Shown here piece by piece: positions 13,743 through 25,389 of a stretch of 64,000 nucleotides of DNA (its first letter is position 1; every line of letters begins with the position of its first letter). The notes beneath the pieces were generated by a model that was given only the letters and a program-made list of their open reading frames with translations, was not told the DNA's origin and did no database searches. This stretch comes from Desarmillaria ectypa (taxonomy: Eukaryota; Basidiomycota; Agaricomycetes; Agaricales; Physalacriaceae), in NCBI GenBank assembly GCA_030407005.1, contig JAUDYN010000006.1, positions 496,001-560,000 on the forward strand. Reading direction: 5' to 3'. A program made the translations under genes and the position numbers.

Positions 13743-16700
13743 TTGTATTACCTTTTTCTAGTACGTCCTGACCCCTTGAAGTTCGCCGCTCGCATATTAA
13801 CAGTCTGTTTCCCCAGTCAGCTCTTTGACGATGTAATGTTCTTACTGTCCTCATGCACGCCATCAGAGATATACATGGCTCTGGTTCTTAGATCAGACGC
13901 CCGCTACCCCCATTGACACGCCTCCCACGGACAATATCGTTCTCTCTTTGTTACCATCTTTTATGTTCACATTCCTTGGTTTGGGTTTTCTCCAGGGTAC
14001 TAGTTGCCTGGATTTCTTGTACGTTCATGCTGGACATCCATTCATTTGACCGGGTCTGACGTCGAACTGAATCGCTTTTGCTGTGCTGTACAAATCCACT
14101 CTCTCCAATCTACACAATTCCTTCCGCTGTTCTGCATGTTACATATATTTGTACTCCTTTCATCAACGGGTTTTTTTCACTATCCATCGACCACTATTCA
14201 TATAGTACGCACTACTTCTTGTATAAAATATCAAAGTATTCAGGAACCCAATCTGGGGCGATGTCGACAATATTGAAATATCACGTCAAGGCCTTGATAC
14301 GGAGAAGGTTTAAGTGCGCACCAATGGAGATCCTCCTGCCAATCAGGCTGGTGATGATGAAGAGACTCGGCAGCGTGTCTGCATCATGGTTGTGAAAATG
14401 AAATCAATCACGTGCCAACGAAGCAGTAAAAAAAAAAAGCGCTCAGATAGGCCCCATTGTACTAAGATGGACTCCATGTGTAACGTACAGCAACGCCCGT
14501 CTGTTGTGATGCGACCATCTCAGTGCAAAAAATAAAACCGCTCTTCTATCCTCCGGACGGAAACATGCACATACAATTGAGGATCAGCAAAATACTAATT
14601 CGGTCGAGGATCATGCACTCTGTATCATAAAGGTGCCTTGATGTCGATGAGGGTGCGTACCTGGCAAGACTGTCGGATCGGTAGTGAGAAGTCTTTGCTG
14701 AGAAAGTAATGCCAGGGGTCTGGGAAGAAAGCGATTACCATGGCCTACTATGCTTGAGGCCGGGGGAGATACCACTGTACCAGGGGATGGCTGGGATTGA
14801 TTGGCCTCGGAGTTCATGAGAGCATGACTGAACCGTTGGAGGTATTATACTAGCGATCAGTGACCTGAGCATACGTACTCCACGGCAGAAATATCGTAAC
14901 GTAAAACGTAGTTGCGAGCGGTGCTAAATAACTCAAGGCACGTACTCGGCTTGGCAGGAGAAAGAATCCGGTTTTCTTACAAGTACCAATAACTAAGTCG
15001 TGCACCACCGGGGATCGGGATATCATAACTTCCTGAAACTGCGGTCAACGGCAAAGATAGTACCCTTCATCCAAGTTCAGAATCCTCAAAGAAATCAGGT
15101 CTAGGTTCACGAAATGTGGGTCCGGAAGGGATCCGAAGACGCTGGCAACGGTCAGCAGAAATGCATAGCAACGTTCCTGCTGCCATTCATGAGTTACGAA
15201 TGTTCATTCAACACATGCCATGTCCGATAATTTTTTCGATGGGAGATAATCCTCGCTGCTGAACATACACGGCATACTAGCTCTCATGAATACGTAAGAA
15301 GCCACCTGCGTCCCCCCTCCTTCCCAAGCAGGAACAATATCAAGTTTCAACTCGAGCTATTCCTTTTTGCACCAGCGCTCCGTTTTACGTACTAACTTCA
15401 GAAGATTTTTTTATCAAACCCTACGTCCTGGACTCCCTTAAAGAACTTCTAGTGTTGGACCTCGAGGGCGGGATTACCTCATTTGATCACCCCGCCGCTG
15501 AAGAGAAGAACTTGAGGCTGGGGCTTCGCCCGGTACGGCACTGTGCCTATAGTTCGAGCGAAGTCAAAGTCCGTTGAATTGGTCTATCGTACTGGTAAAA
15601 ACTGACAGCACCCTTAATCATGACGCGATGTTTATTGCGCAGAATTACGCCCGTTATTGATGCCGGATCTATTCACTGCCATCGCAGAAGGTTGGTCGAT
15701 TCGCACTCCTTCCAACCGACCTTCAGATTCAACGTCCGTTAAATTCTTGATCAATTGATTCGGCAGTAATAGGACCACGCTGGGTCCAGAGAAAGTATAC
15801 CATCGCCATATGATTATCTGGTCAAGAGGATGTCCGATACACTCGCTCCAACTTGCTCCGAGTTGTTTCCACTCCTGTCACTCTATTTTATTCCTAAGAT
15901 AGCAACGCCATCCCATAGCATTTCGACGATGCGCCAGGAGAAACACCGGGACACCATCATCCTACAGACCAGACGGGCTGATCGAACTGCGAGACTGACA
16001 CTGGCCGGTCAGAGAATCACCTATCATATAGAAGTGATAATGTTTGAATATGATGAGATGAAATACGGATCCCTTTCCGTGGCATAAATACCTAGCGGAA
16101 GAGATTATGCTCCGTTGAATTGGGGTATTTCGAACTTACGTTTGATCTACCTCAAATGTAGGCTTCGCTGTCGGGACGATACTACTTGAATTTTATACGT
16201 CCGCTTCTGGGTCTTCTGTTCTATGACAGATGAAAATATGCAAGGAATCAACATCCGGGAGATCTGGTAGCCTTTTAATAATAGCCCGTAAGTGATGCAG
16301 GGCGTGCAGGAAAAATACCACAGCGAGTCCTTGATATGTCTTTTATAAATTTAGGATACACATGTCTGGACAGCAACGTGACTTGTCAAAACGAGGCCAG
16401 CAATCGCTAGACTGGAGGCGTGGTTACGGCGTGGGTGATCTACCACCAGAAGGAAGCATAGAATTTACACGTTGTCCTTCCAGAGCTCGAGGCTCCAGCA
16501 GTGAAGATCTGTCGTGAGTAAGGATTTCGTTGCGAGGCAGTCCGTCAAACTACGCGACTCATAACATCAAATCAGTGAATCAATGATGGATACGTGTCGA
16601 GCTACTTCGGATGCACGGTCGTAGGTAGAATACCAAACCCCAGCACCTAAAGAGACGGTAGACATGCACGTATACCATCGATAGATCCTTCCGCTTTGAC

Positions 16701-17447
16701 CGCCATAGGATGATGTATGAAATATTTGAGCATGTACCGACGCATGCTAGCTTTTAGACCAGGAAACTCATCGTCGTCCCGAATGGCGTGAAGCGAGCCC
16801 AAGGGAGGAATGCCTCTGGAACGAAACTTTCGCTCGCGAGGTGAACTAATACCAGAAATGCGCAATGTGTTGAGAACCGGTAACCTGAACAAAACTATTT
16901 TTCCATGTTGACTACGTTTCGCACAGTGATCCTAGCATTATTTCATGCTGGACAGCAATCATATGTGGATGCCTACAAAACAGCGTGACACCCCCAATTA
17001 GAAGCATGAGATCAACGGACAAATGCCAGAGGCGAAGTACACCCGAGATTTTTCACTAAGGAAGGTTTACAGGAGGCACAAGATCCTTCTGCTACTGCTA
17101 CTGCTCGTGTTAAGATGGCGGTCATGGTGCCTAGGCAGGACGACCGCCTCATCGATATTGAATGTTGACCCCCCAACAGATAAAACACGCATTAGCCTGA
17201 CCCTGGAGAGAGAAAGTCCGGGTAGCGGAACGGCATCACGAGAAGCGTCGACCTGCTACGGAAGAATGGACGGCTCCTGTGATCCAATTGTTGTGTACGA
17301 GCATCGGACGCTTGTTTTGGTGCGGCACCGCACAAAACTTCTTACTTGGTAGCATGTTCGATTCTTGATGCCGATGAGAAGATAAAATAAAGATGACATC
17401 CGTTCCAGAAGAAAATTAATGGAAATTAAAGGCTCAGAAACCGTAAC
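13743..17447. other. Gene-poor region
   Basis: No confident gene in 3.7 kb. Weak items: a coding-like plus-strand open frame without ATG at 15290-15577, a minus-strand frame at 14611-14817 ending near a GTACGC donor, and a minus-strand frame at 16647-16892 (LPVLNTLRISGI, AEGSIDGIRACLP) that vaguely recalls leucine-rich F-box proteins. The first 200 nt will be 3' UTR of the kinase gene. Decayed genes or transposon remnants are possible. Confidence 0.4.
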
Positions 17448-18369
17448 CTATGCATCATCGTCATCCTCCACCTCTTCGATCCTTGTTCTTCGACTAGAAG
17501 GCGTCGGTGAAGCATCGGACGTCTCGGCGGGCGTCTCAGCAGTGTTGCCGTTGGTCGAGGCCTTGCCCTTCCCTTTATCAGACTTTTCTCCCTTCTCGCC
17601 CTTCTTCTTCTTGGATTTCTTCTTTTGAATGTCCCATTCCCACAAAGGTATAAACGATTCAACCTACAACATGGTAAGCTTTGATGACATTTCAAATAGA
17701 GAAAAACACGCACGAATCCAACGTCAGCGAACAATTTCGGAAATATCCAGATGCCTGGACTGGCGACGATGACAGTGATGATATAGAATATAAGTCGTAT
17801 GATGGCGATGACGAAAAAGAGGCCTATGAGACCGAGCATCCCAATACTGAGATACCAAACACCTAATCGCATGGTTGGCGGCCACAAGGGAAACATGACA
17901 CCGGCGAGCATAATCGCCACCATTGCCACTCCTCCGGCATAGGTTGTCCACTGTGATCCATCATAGAACCACGCGTAGTACTCGTCGGGCGCAAATCGCT
18001 GCTCTTGGATGATTTGTAGGACTTTCGGTGATGAGGATGAGGAACCTGATGGCCCGCCACGCTGGACACGAAGATAGAAAGCAAAAGTATTCACGGCGTG
18101 CAGGACAGTCTTAGCTTCCTCTTCATTGGTTATCGGCGGCATTCCCTTTTTCTTCTGATATGCCGGTGAAAGAAGTGCCTTTACTGCAGACTTTCCTGTA
18201 CAAAGCCTTCAATGAACAAAAGGACGGGTGGAAAACGCGACGTACCTTTGAAATAATCTACCCGCTTTCCATTCAATGCACCGACCCTAACCTTCATTCC
18301 CGCCCCTCCACTTCGCAGAAATTGGGCGACTTTTTTTAGATCTGGCGGCGCTTTGGCTTGTTGTTCCAT
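17448..18369 (-). CDS. SEC62: ER protein translocation factor Sec62
   Basis: Sec62 is a membrane subunit of the Sec61-Sec62-Sec63 post-translational translocon. The start at ATG 18367-18369 (MEQQAKAPPDLKKVAQFL) is followed by VGALNGKRVDYFKG, the short RxxYFKG segment conserved in Sec62. Then come LLSPAYQ, a cytosolic linker with a polyserine patch, and two closely spaced membrane spans (TTYAGGVAMVAIMLAGVMF and the segment around LGLIGLFFVIAIIRLIF), which is the family topology. After another intron the tail is strongly basic (KKKSKKKKGEKG) and finishes with an acidic stretch (EEVEDDDDA) and TAG at 17448-17450. Introns fall in the N-terminal third and just before the basic tail. Length and order match fungal Sec62 well. 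Confidence 0.93.
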
Positions 18370-19053
18370 TATTCGAGCAGAAATCTAAGACGTATGGAGA
18401 GAAAACAATGGCGGGTATACCAAGAGTGAGAAAGAAGAAGATAGATATCGTAGGGAGTGCTGGTAGTGGCAGTCGTCGCCGTTCAGGATAAATGCGCTGG
18501 CCCTAGACACGTCACAAGTGACAATTGCCTTTGTGTGCCACGTGGTGTGACGGTGGCAGTGCCAATTGTGTTCATCAAAATTTCTGAGGTCACCTCCTTC
18601 ACTGTGGTGCCTTTCCCTCTGGATAAGAAGCTTTTACATTCCCGGAAAAACCTGAGGGATCCAGACGGCTTCGACTTCTGTACTACTACCCCTTTGTGTC
18701 AATCGGTGGAGCCTGAACGGCATCCGTCAACTACTTTCAAGGTAAGTAATTGTTGAGTAATTGACGACGGCCGGACTTCTGACGCGTTTTAAATCACTGA
18801 GAGTACGTCCGGTATCTTTTTCCCTGGACATCACTGCGTTTCCTCACCGTTGTGTTGTTGTTCCAATCTTTTTTTGTTTCTTATGAATCCACGATGTGGC
18901 ACCGTCTCAACCTCTCATCAGGTCGGAATGTAATTAATTATAAACAGCATAATGGTGGCTTAATCGTGTTTCATCCCTTTCCCTGTCACTTTAACCCAGT
19001 GAGAAAGCCATTATACGTGCTCCTTCCCCCCTAGCTTATGTATCTTCCTTACT
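18370..19053. other. Intergenic, no gene seen
   Basis: Promoter side of SEC62 and 3' side of the small cysteine-rich gene. The plus-strand frame at 18457-18756 has no recognisable motif. Confidence 0.5.
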
Positions 19054-19493
19054 CTACAAAATAGACGCCTTCGGACAACGACTCGGCAAAGTGCAGCTAA
19101 ATTCCCTTGCGTTAGAAATATCCCTCGAAAATGAGCCAAAAAAAATCTCTTACACCCCGTTATCCGGGGAAAGGTAGCAGCACGTCAGACCGTATTTACC
19201 TGCAAGCCCGGTGTCAGTGATGAACAACAACTAGTGAGCGATACGTACATGTGGTCTGCAGAAGCCGACACGGTAAATTCAAAGTCAAGTTGATATTGTC
19301 GTGACACTCACTGTCCCCGCGATAGTACCGCCTGGAAGATATTTCATTAGTATAAAAGGTCAGCAATGCTGCGTCTCGTCGGGATGGCCATACATTGTGA
19401 TCCTAAACCGCCACTCTTTACGGCGTCAGTGCCCTGAGCGATGGCAATCGTGGGGAATGCGACGAGAACGGAGAAATAAGCTTTGAAGAACAT
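19054..19493 (-). CDS. Small secreted six-cysteine protein, cystine-knot-like (copy A)
   Basis: Five exons were resolved: 19493-19394, 19331-19312, 19255-19249 (7 nt), 19199-19154 and 19096-19054. They give a 72-residue protein. Residues 1-19 are a typical signal peptide (MFFKAYFSVLVAFPTIAIA). The mature part has exactly six cysteines at 34, 44, 50, 51, 60 and 66, that is C-x9-C-x5-CC-x8-C-x5-C, with QCGG at the first, LTCCY around the pair, and SPDNGVC at the fifth. This spacing resembles inhibitor cystine-knot (knottin) frameworks; the disulfide pairing is inferred. Intron 1 and intron 3 each split a cysteine codon after its first T. It is tandem with copy B 170 nt upstream. The function is unknown: small secreted cysteine-rich proteins in fungi may be effectors, defence peptides or inhibitors, and the sequence does not decide between these. 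Confidence 0.72.
19249..19255 (-). other. 7-nt microexon of copy A
   Basis: ACCACAT is flanked by TCTGCAG upstream and GTACGT downstream on the minus strand. It is needed to avoid an in-frame stop and to place the second cysteine. The paralogue has a 7-nt exon at the same protein position. Confidence 0.65.
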
Positions 19494-19663
19494 CTTTGGC
19501 AAAACACAATGATAATTGAACAAGTCCGCTCCTCTTATAAGCACGCAGTGGCGAGTGCCTCTCAACACAGGTACGGTAATGTCAAACCTGTATAGGCATA
19601 TTTGATGCTCTATCATTCAGGACCTATTGCTGACGTTGGCATGATCAGTGCGGTGAGAGCATC

Positions 19664-20126
19664 CTAGGTCTCCGTTCTCGAATCAGCACACTCTGTCTGG
19701 CAACTGAAAACACGGTAAACGGATGCACAGAGAGATTACAATGGGGAACCAACGTCATGTGGTCAGACCAGTATAGCACCGGACAGCACTTCAGGTCCTC
19801 TGCACCTAAAATAATGGGGTCAGTGCCGCCACAAATGTTACTTTGATCGACTTACATTGTACCTGATATTGTATGTATCGGTCTTTATGTTTTTAGATAG
19901 GTATGAGAGTAGCCCTCACCTGATAGGCAAACCCGCCACCTAATGGATGATAATGAGTATGACTCGGTCAAACATTCCAAGAAGGAAAGGTACATTCTTC
20001 GCCAAGAAGCGGCGTAGTTGAGGGCGCTCCAACTACGGGCGACTCGTCATTGACTGCCAATGGAGAAGCCAAGACGTTTGACACGGCAAGGAAGGAGATG
20101 AAAGCTGTCAGTACGAGAGACTTCAT
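19664..20126 (-). CDS. Small secreted six-cysteine protein, cystine-knot-like (copy B)
   Basis: Exons 20126-19994, 19939-19920, 19862-19856 (7 nt), 19805-19754 and 19703-19664 give an 84-residue protein. The signal peptide is MKSLVLTAFISFLAVSNVLA, then a short proline/valine-rich pro-like stretch, then cysteines at 45, 55, 61, 62, 73 and 77: C-x9-C-x5-CC-x10-C-x3-C. The first two spacings are identical to copy A. ECGG and LKCC correspond to QCGG and LTCC. Exon 2 is 20 nt and exon 3 is 7 nt in both genes, and all four introns have the same phase (1, 0, 1, 2), so the two are clear paralogues although little sequence outside the cysteine frame is conserved. An in-frame upstream extension exists, but the chosen ATG starts directly at the signal peptide. 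The function is unknown. Confidence 0.72.
19856..19862 (-). other. 7-nt microexon of copy B
   Basis: GTACAAT lies between an acceptor ending AATATCAG and a donor GTAAGT on the minus strand. It supplies two residues and the first base of the second cysteine codon, exactly as in copy A. Confidence 0.65.
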
Positions 20127-21112
20127 GTAGAATTTGTTGACGGTAGAGTGGTGGTCGCACAACGGTTATCTTTATGTAAGACACTTCTATTTGTAGTGTT
20201 GGGTGGAGGGCTATCTTGGCTTGCGGTCATAGCCAAGGGCACCACGGTCATGCCTTCGACCGTGCCGACAAAAGTTGTACAGCGCAACGGACACATACCT
20301 TGGCATATGTCTCACGAGGCCACACAGAGAGGAGTATGATGGTTTTGTACTCTTCGGATTCGACTTAATGTTGGTGTTGGTGTTGTACCGGCACAAGCTC
20401 CCCATCAGGAAGGGCTGGGTCCACAGGCCTGACATGACGAGCCATGCGCTTTGGCACAGTGGGTCGTTTGAAAGCTAAGACAGTCTTGGTATAGATCGCA
20501 TACGTGAGCAACAATGAGGTCACTAGGACGTCAGCAGCCGTAATTGAAGAGGGTCCCAGGCCCTGTATTATTGCTTGAAACTAAAAGAAGATCCTGGCCA
20601 TCAAGTGGCCTAGGTGCATCAGTCCAGTGAGTTAGAGAAATAGCTTACTGGGCATTTTGTTAGTGCTGAGGGTATCCTATATTTTACCGCTTCCTAGAGC
20701 CACAATGACTAATAAAACCAACTTCCTTCCCTCCCTAAAAGAGGTTCGCTACTGGCGCCGAGGCGCTAACGTTGTCAAATCGTCAATTAACCTCTCACTT
20801 AATTTTCCCCAGATTTTCCAGGTCTTCGGTACGCAGCTGGAGCAAGGGATGTTGTTGTGAAAAACAGGGGGTGAATAGATCAGTTCGTTCCCAGTTAGTA
20901 CATGCGCAGTGTCAGGCCAATAGTATTGCGCTTGGCTGAGCTCTGCAAATGCATGCAGAAGTACACTACTGTACCTACTTATATACTAAATACTAATTTA
21001 CTAGAATGTTCTACAACTTTCCTAATATTTCTTTCTTAATCAGCAAATTCGGCATGATGCCGGATTGCCATCATCTCGGCTCAACTCTCAAATCCCAACA
21101 GATGTTGACGGA

Positions 21113-21262
21113 ATGAAGGTAAGGTATGCATTGCTAGGCACCGGTCCCTGGTGTAATGGACTTCAAGATAAGGGTTGTCGCCAAAGACCTTTACTGCTGG
21201 ACCAAGTAGTACAATGCACCTGCCAGATTGAGGAGTGTGATACTACTATGACGTCTGTGTGA
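21113..21262 (+). CDS. Possible divergent or decayed relative of the six-cysteine proteins
   Basis: An intron-free frame starting at an ATG (MKVRYALLGTGPWCNGLQ) encodes a short cysteine-containing peptide. CNG stands where the pair at 19-20 kb has CGG, the next cysteine comes after 7 residues, and five residues later LL stands where the others have CC. It then ends with CTCQIEEC and a short polar tail, similar in layout to copy B (CQTEC). There is no signal peptide and the spacing is imperfect. It may be a pseudogene or coincidence. Confidence 0.2.
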   Translation: MKVRYALLGTGPWCNGLQDKGCRQRPLLLDQVVQCTCQIEECDTTMTSV

Positions 21263-24200
21263 CATTTGCGGTGAGTTTGTAGTAACTAGCAACTCGATTC
21301 TTACAATTGTCAGATATGCGTTCTGGACTTGATTGTCCGTGAGTATGAGTGTACAGGGTTCACATTAGCAAGGTTAATAATCGTGTCCAAATCCCAGAGA
21401 AATCGTGAAGCATCAGCGGCAACAAAACAGCCGCAGAACCCACGGTGGTAGAAGCATGGAAAAGACGTTAAGGCAGCTTAAATAGGGCTGACGGCCGACA
21501 TTTTTCCACTACGGCAATTTGATGACAATCAATGCACGCGATGATGATAATGTACCCACACTCAAACTGGCGGGCATCCCTGCTGCTGCGCTGTACTAGT
21601 GACAGCTGTATTTAGTAATAAAAGGACAGATATGAAAGAGCATTGGTACGGGTGGGGAAGAGTTACGGCAGAACCGGGCCGGTGACTCCGGCAAAGCCCG
21701 TTATTAATCCGGTGGAGGCAGTCGCCGGTCCTCGATTCTTTGCACGAAGAAACAGTAGGCTGTATTCGAACTGTATCTGTTTTGTTGACTCGTTGACTTC
21801 TCATTCAAAAAGAATTAAATGAGATACGCCAAGTTGATCAGATGTGGAAGAATGCTTAGAGGCGCAAAAAGCTTGCTCGGCGGCTGTGCCGCCAGCTCTT
21901 TGCACAATCTAAATCTTCATTCGAACTGCTTAGCATCGACAGCTCGCTAATCACCCAAAATTACCTAAGCCGACCCAGAGTATAGCCCCATTAGCGGAGT
22001 CGACCAATTCATACTGTTTTCCTGTTTTCCTGTCCAGACGATTTGTCGCTGCTCAAGACGATTTCGCATTGCCATAACCCTATGTCGTTTCCTCTTTCTT
22101 CGGAAAGAATCGGGAAAGTTTACCCAGTATTTACCATCACATCGCGCGCCCGGTTTCCCCTGTTCTTGGTCGATGTCAACCCAGGCAGCACTATCAGCGT
22201 ACGTTTTTGGCAGGACAGAATTACTCCCTTTATTCCAAGCAGCAATAGCTGCTTCACGGTCATATATGAAATGGCAACTGTTGCACTCGCTAGTCTGGTA
22301 GCGTTAGTATGTATCCCCTGTTCAATACCTCAAGTGGTATTAAAATTGCCAATCATAGAGGATTGATGAACCTGGTGTCTGGTGCAAGCTTTGTCTCGTG
22401 TACATCTTGCGGGCAGTGGCGACTGCCAAGGTCTATTAATGCCGGCTCCCTTTACTCCTTGCTGTGTTAATCTGGCATGGTATTAGGGTCCCCTGTACCG
22501 CTTCAGCTGCTTTACACCCAGACTGAGTGTGTATCATACGACGTGCCTGAACCTCAAGCTCAAAATATCCACTTTCCTATCGGAATAGGCTTTCCGATAC
22601 AAACAATAGACGTGAGGGATGCTGCGCGTATGACTTCTTTTCGACCTTGAGGGCTATCCTAACAGTCCTCTTGCCGTGTAGGAACACTCGCTCACTTCTG
22701 TCCCGCAGTCGTCACTATGCACTACGTTATTCATAGTAACGAACTCGGATCCGGTCTTGGATCATCATTCGAATGACCTCAGAGGCACTCGCCGAGCGCT
22801 CAGCGCAGACTTGCTTGTTGCCAGTGCTTGCACATTTCCTGTCACATTTACCGGGGCTTCCCGGTCCTGGCAGAGATCAGGAGAAAATATTGAGAGGAGG
22901 TGGTTGGAGGCTCCTCCTTGGCCCATGAAGTGCATCTTTCATCAAAGTCTGGCTATCAATGCTTCAACCACCTGGGTGAAGCCTCGTCCCGAAATTCACG
23001 CGATCAACTACACGCCTCTGCATATATACTTTTTTCCCAATCACGCGATATCGATAGCGACAAGGAGGTTTCCATTTAGTTAGCCTCCAATCGGGGCCTA
23101 GGGTTACAAGTCGGAGTTGTAGCTGAAGCAAATATTTGCGGAATTGATATTCTTGGAAGACTTTGGACGGCATGAACATAGCTTGCAGGTGAGCGCATGC
23201 ATCCATGCACTCGGCGTTAACCTATTCTTCTGAAGCACTTTCATGGCATTCGAACTACAGGCGATACGACTGCAGGTGAAGCTAGAGAGATAGGGGGTGA
23301 TATCTCCTGCTGTCAGGATAACGGCAATGGAACGGGAACCACTTCTGTCTGTGCCGCCTGCTTTAGAATCGGGTGCGCAAGGACAGAAGACCACAGGCAA
23401 CCCCTGGGCAAGCCCGTGGAACCCTGTGGCGCCAGAAACATGACCTTCTTCAGAGCCGTCGACACGATTGGAATTTCTGCGGAATTTGCCGATGAACATA
23501 GGCATAGCCTTATCCGTCTTTCGTGCACCCGCGCTGTATCTTCTGAGCACTCACTGGTCTGGTGCCGCTTATTCTCACCCTGTTCGGAGTCACAAAGGCA
23601 GAATCAATGTCCGTGGATGTCCAAAGCTCGCAACGTGCAATTTGCCGTCCCCCCTGAATCGCAGCTCAAAAATATTTTCACCGCAGAGTTGCTCGTCGTG
23701 CTCAAACTAGTAGTTCAAACTTACGAGCATGCCTTTCTGTTTCCATGCTAGACGCATGGAGTGTCTGTGCTTTTTCCGGTCTTGAGGGCTGGTTTTCTTT
23801 CCGGGCATTAATTAGGCTTCGACATCGACTCCATTTGTATCGATGCGCCACTCCGGCCTCAGCCAATGAGCACCTGACGCTTACGGCTCGTATGGATCGG
23901 AAGGTGTCGCAAAAACACACCTCCGCTTTCGATGACATATCTAAATCCAGAGTATCTCCTATTTATTGTTAACAGCTGCTCGGTTCGCGCCCATATCTGT
24001 TGATGACGCATTTCGATCCATCATTAGCGCTCGTCTATTATATCAAGGAAAACCCGTCTCTTCGGGCGTGCAAAGATGGAAAGAGCCCTGGAAGCCGTGA
24101 TGGCGGCTCCGAATATCTTCCCAAATCTTGACGGCTGCTGAAAGATATGACGTACCTTTCAAGCATTTGGTCTTGCCGTGTGATTGGGCAAAGCTCCGTT

Positions 24201-24497
24201 CGACTGCTTCTGCACTTCGACCCGGTCCCAATTCGACGAGGATGACCCGGATGCTGAAGACTCTTCGCCTCGAAAGTAGTTTTGAAGTCGCCAATTTGGG
24301 TTGGGTCATAAGACATGTCGTTTCACATTTTGTGTGGGTCGTTAATGAAACGTGAAGAAGAGCTCTCGCATTGACAATTGGCTTCCCTTAGAAACTTAGA
24401 TTCGCATCTATTCACGTGAAGGACAACAAGAATGCGTGTTCGGGTAACTTGAGGGTCGGATCGGTGACCGCAGTAGCACAGGCCCTACAGATGTCTG

Positions 24498-24506
24498 CAC
24501 CTATAA
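24498..24506 (+). promoter_or_regulatory. TATA-like box
   Basis: CTATAAAGG lies about 90 nt upstream of the ATG at 24590, a usual fungal promoter distance. Confidence 0.3.
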
Positions 24507-24589
24507 AGGACACTGTAAACAAACTTTCAATCTACTGACAGCTGCGCGGTCGTACGTCTCCCCACTTTTGCATCCCACTCATATCACCG

Positions 24590-25000
24590 ATGCCTCCTGG
24601 TGAAACTACGTACATCTGGGATATTGCAGGGACGAAGAAATTCTGGGCGAAAGGGGAATACTGTGTTCATTGGATCATAGTATACGGAAAGCCGACCATG
24701 TATACTTTTGAGTGTCTCCAAGACCGTAAGTCTGCCTAGCTTTGATGCTTTGCGACTCTTTTTAAACATCGGCCTCGCAGACACTATCTCAGAAGGTAGT
24801 CGTGTGAGTCATTCTTGTCTTCTTCGTGACTTCGAATTGTCGACCTATTTTTATTAGCCCATACCTGGGAGAACTACCGCTTTTTGGACGCCCTATAATC
24901 CAAGATGATTATGGGGACTCCCTTTTTATCTGCTACGGATCGATATTTCGTAAGTAATGATGCTAATGTTCGTCGTATAGTCCACACGGGTTCTGACACG
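24590..25000 (+). CDS. Possible small unrecognised gene
   Basis: The ATG at 24590 opens a coding-like exon (MPPGETTYIWDIAGTKKFW, then YCVHWIIVYGKPTMYTFECL) that ends at a good GTAAGT donor. Further coding-like text follows after acceptors at about 24780 and 24858 (PYLGELPLFGRPIIQDDYGD). I could not join the exons in one consistent frame, so this may be a real gene mis-spliced by me or a degenerate one. No family recognised. The end coordinate is approximate. Confidence 0.25.
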
Positions 25001-25389
25001 CCGCTGGTTGTAGCTTCTGCTTGTTCCGACTATCGAAGATGTTTTGAACCTTGCTATCTGAGCCCTGACCCTTATCGATTAATGAATGTTGCGTGTGCCT
25101 GTAATAGTCATAGGATATAGAGGTATCCACGAGCTCATACCTATCCTGGCAGCACCCAATCTCCGTATGCTGAGGACTGTCAAGTGACCAGATTTGTATG
25201 TTTGGACAAGGGTCAGGAGCTTACTGGCTCAGAGTACGGTACCAATCTAACACCGATGAAACGGATATCTTTGAAGTCCGGAGGAATCGAGGAATTGGCA
25301 TGACGCTATGCGACAGAACAATAACAGAGTGGTGCTGCTTACCGATGGCCGGAATATAAAACCTTGAAGAACCCATTGTAGCTGCCATC

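Larger units (their letters stand above)
20127..25389. other. Gene-poor region
   Basis: More than 5 kb without a confident gene. Listed separately are a possible third cysteine-rich sequence (21113-21262) and a possible small gene behind a TATA-like box (24498-25000). Frames at 22043-22366, 23104-23751 and 24038-24355 overlap on both strands and show no family motif, so I do not call them. GC-poor patches (20930-21060, 21820-21990) suggest ordinary non-coding DNA. Confidence 0.4.

Noticed and set aside
16647..16892. Possible F-box/LRR fragment on the minus strand
   Set aside because: Only a vague resemblance (LPVLNTLRISGI); no second repeat or F-box found nearby.
18457..18756. Plus-strand frame of 99 codons in the SEC62 promoter
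   Set aside because: No motif; its position over the SEC62 promoter makes a gene unlikely.
23104..23550. Cysteine-containing minus-strand frame considered as a hydrophobin or another small secreted protein
   Set aside because: Cysteine spacing fits neither hydrophobins nor the six-cysteine pair, and there is no signal peptide or consistent splicing.
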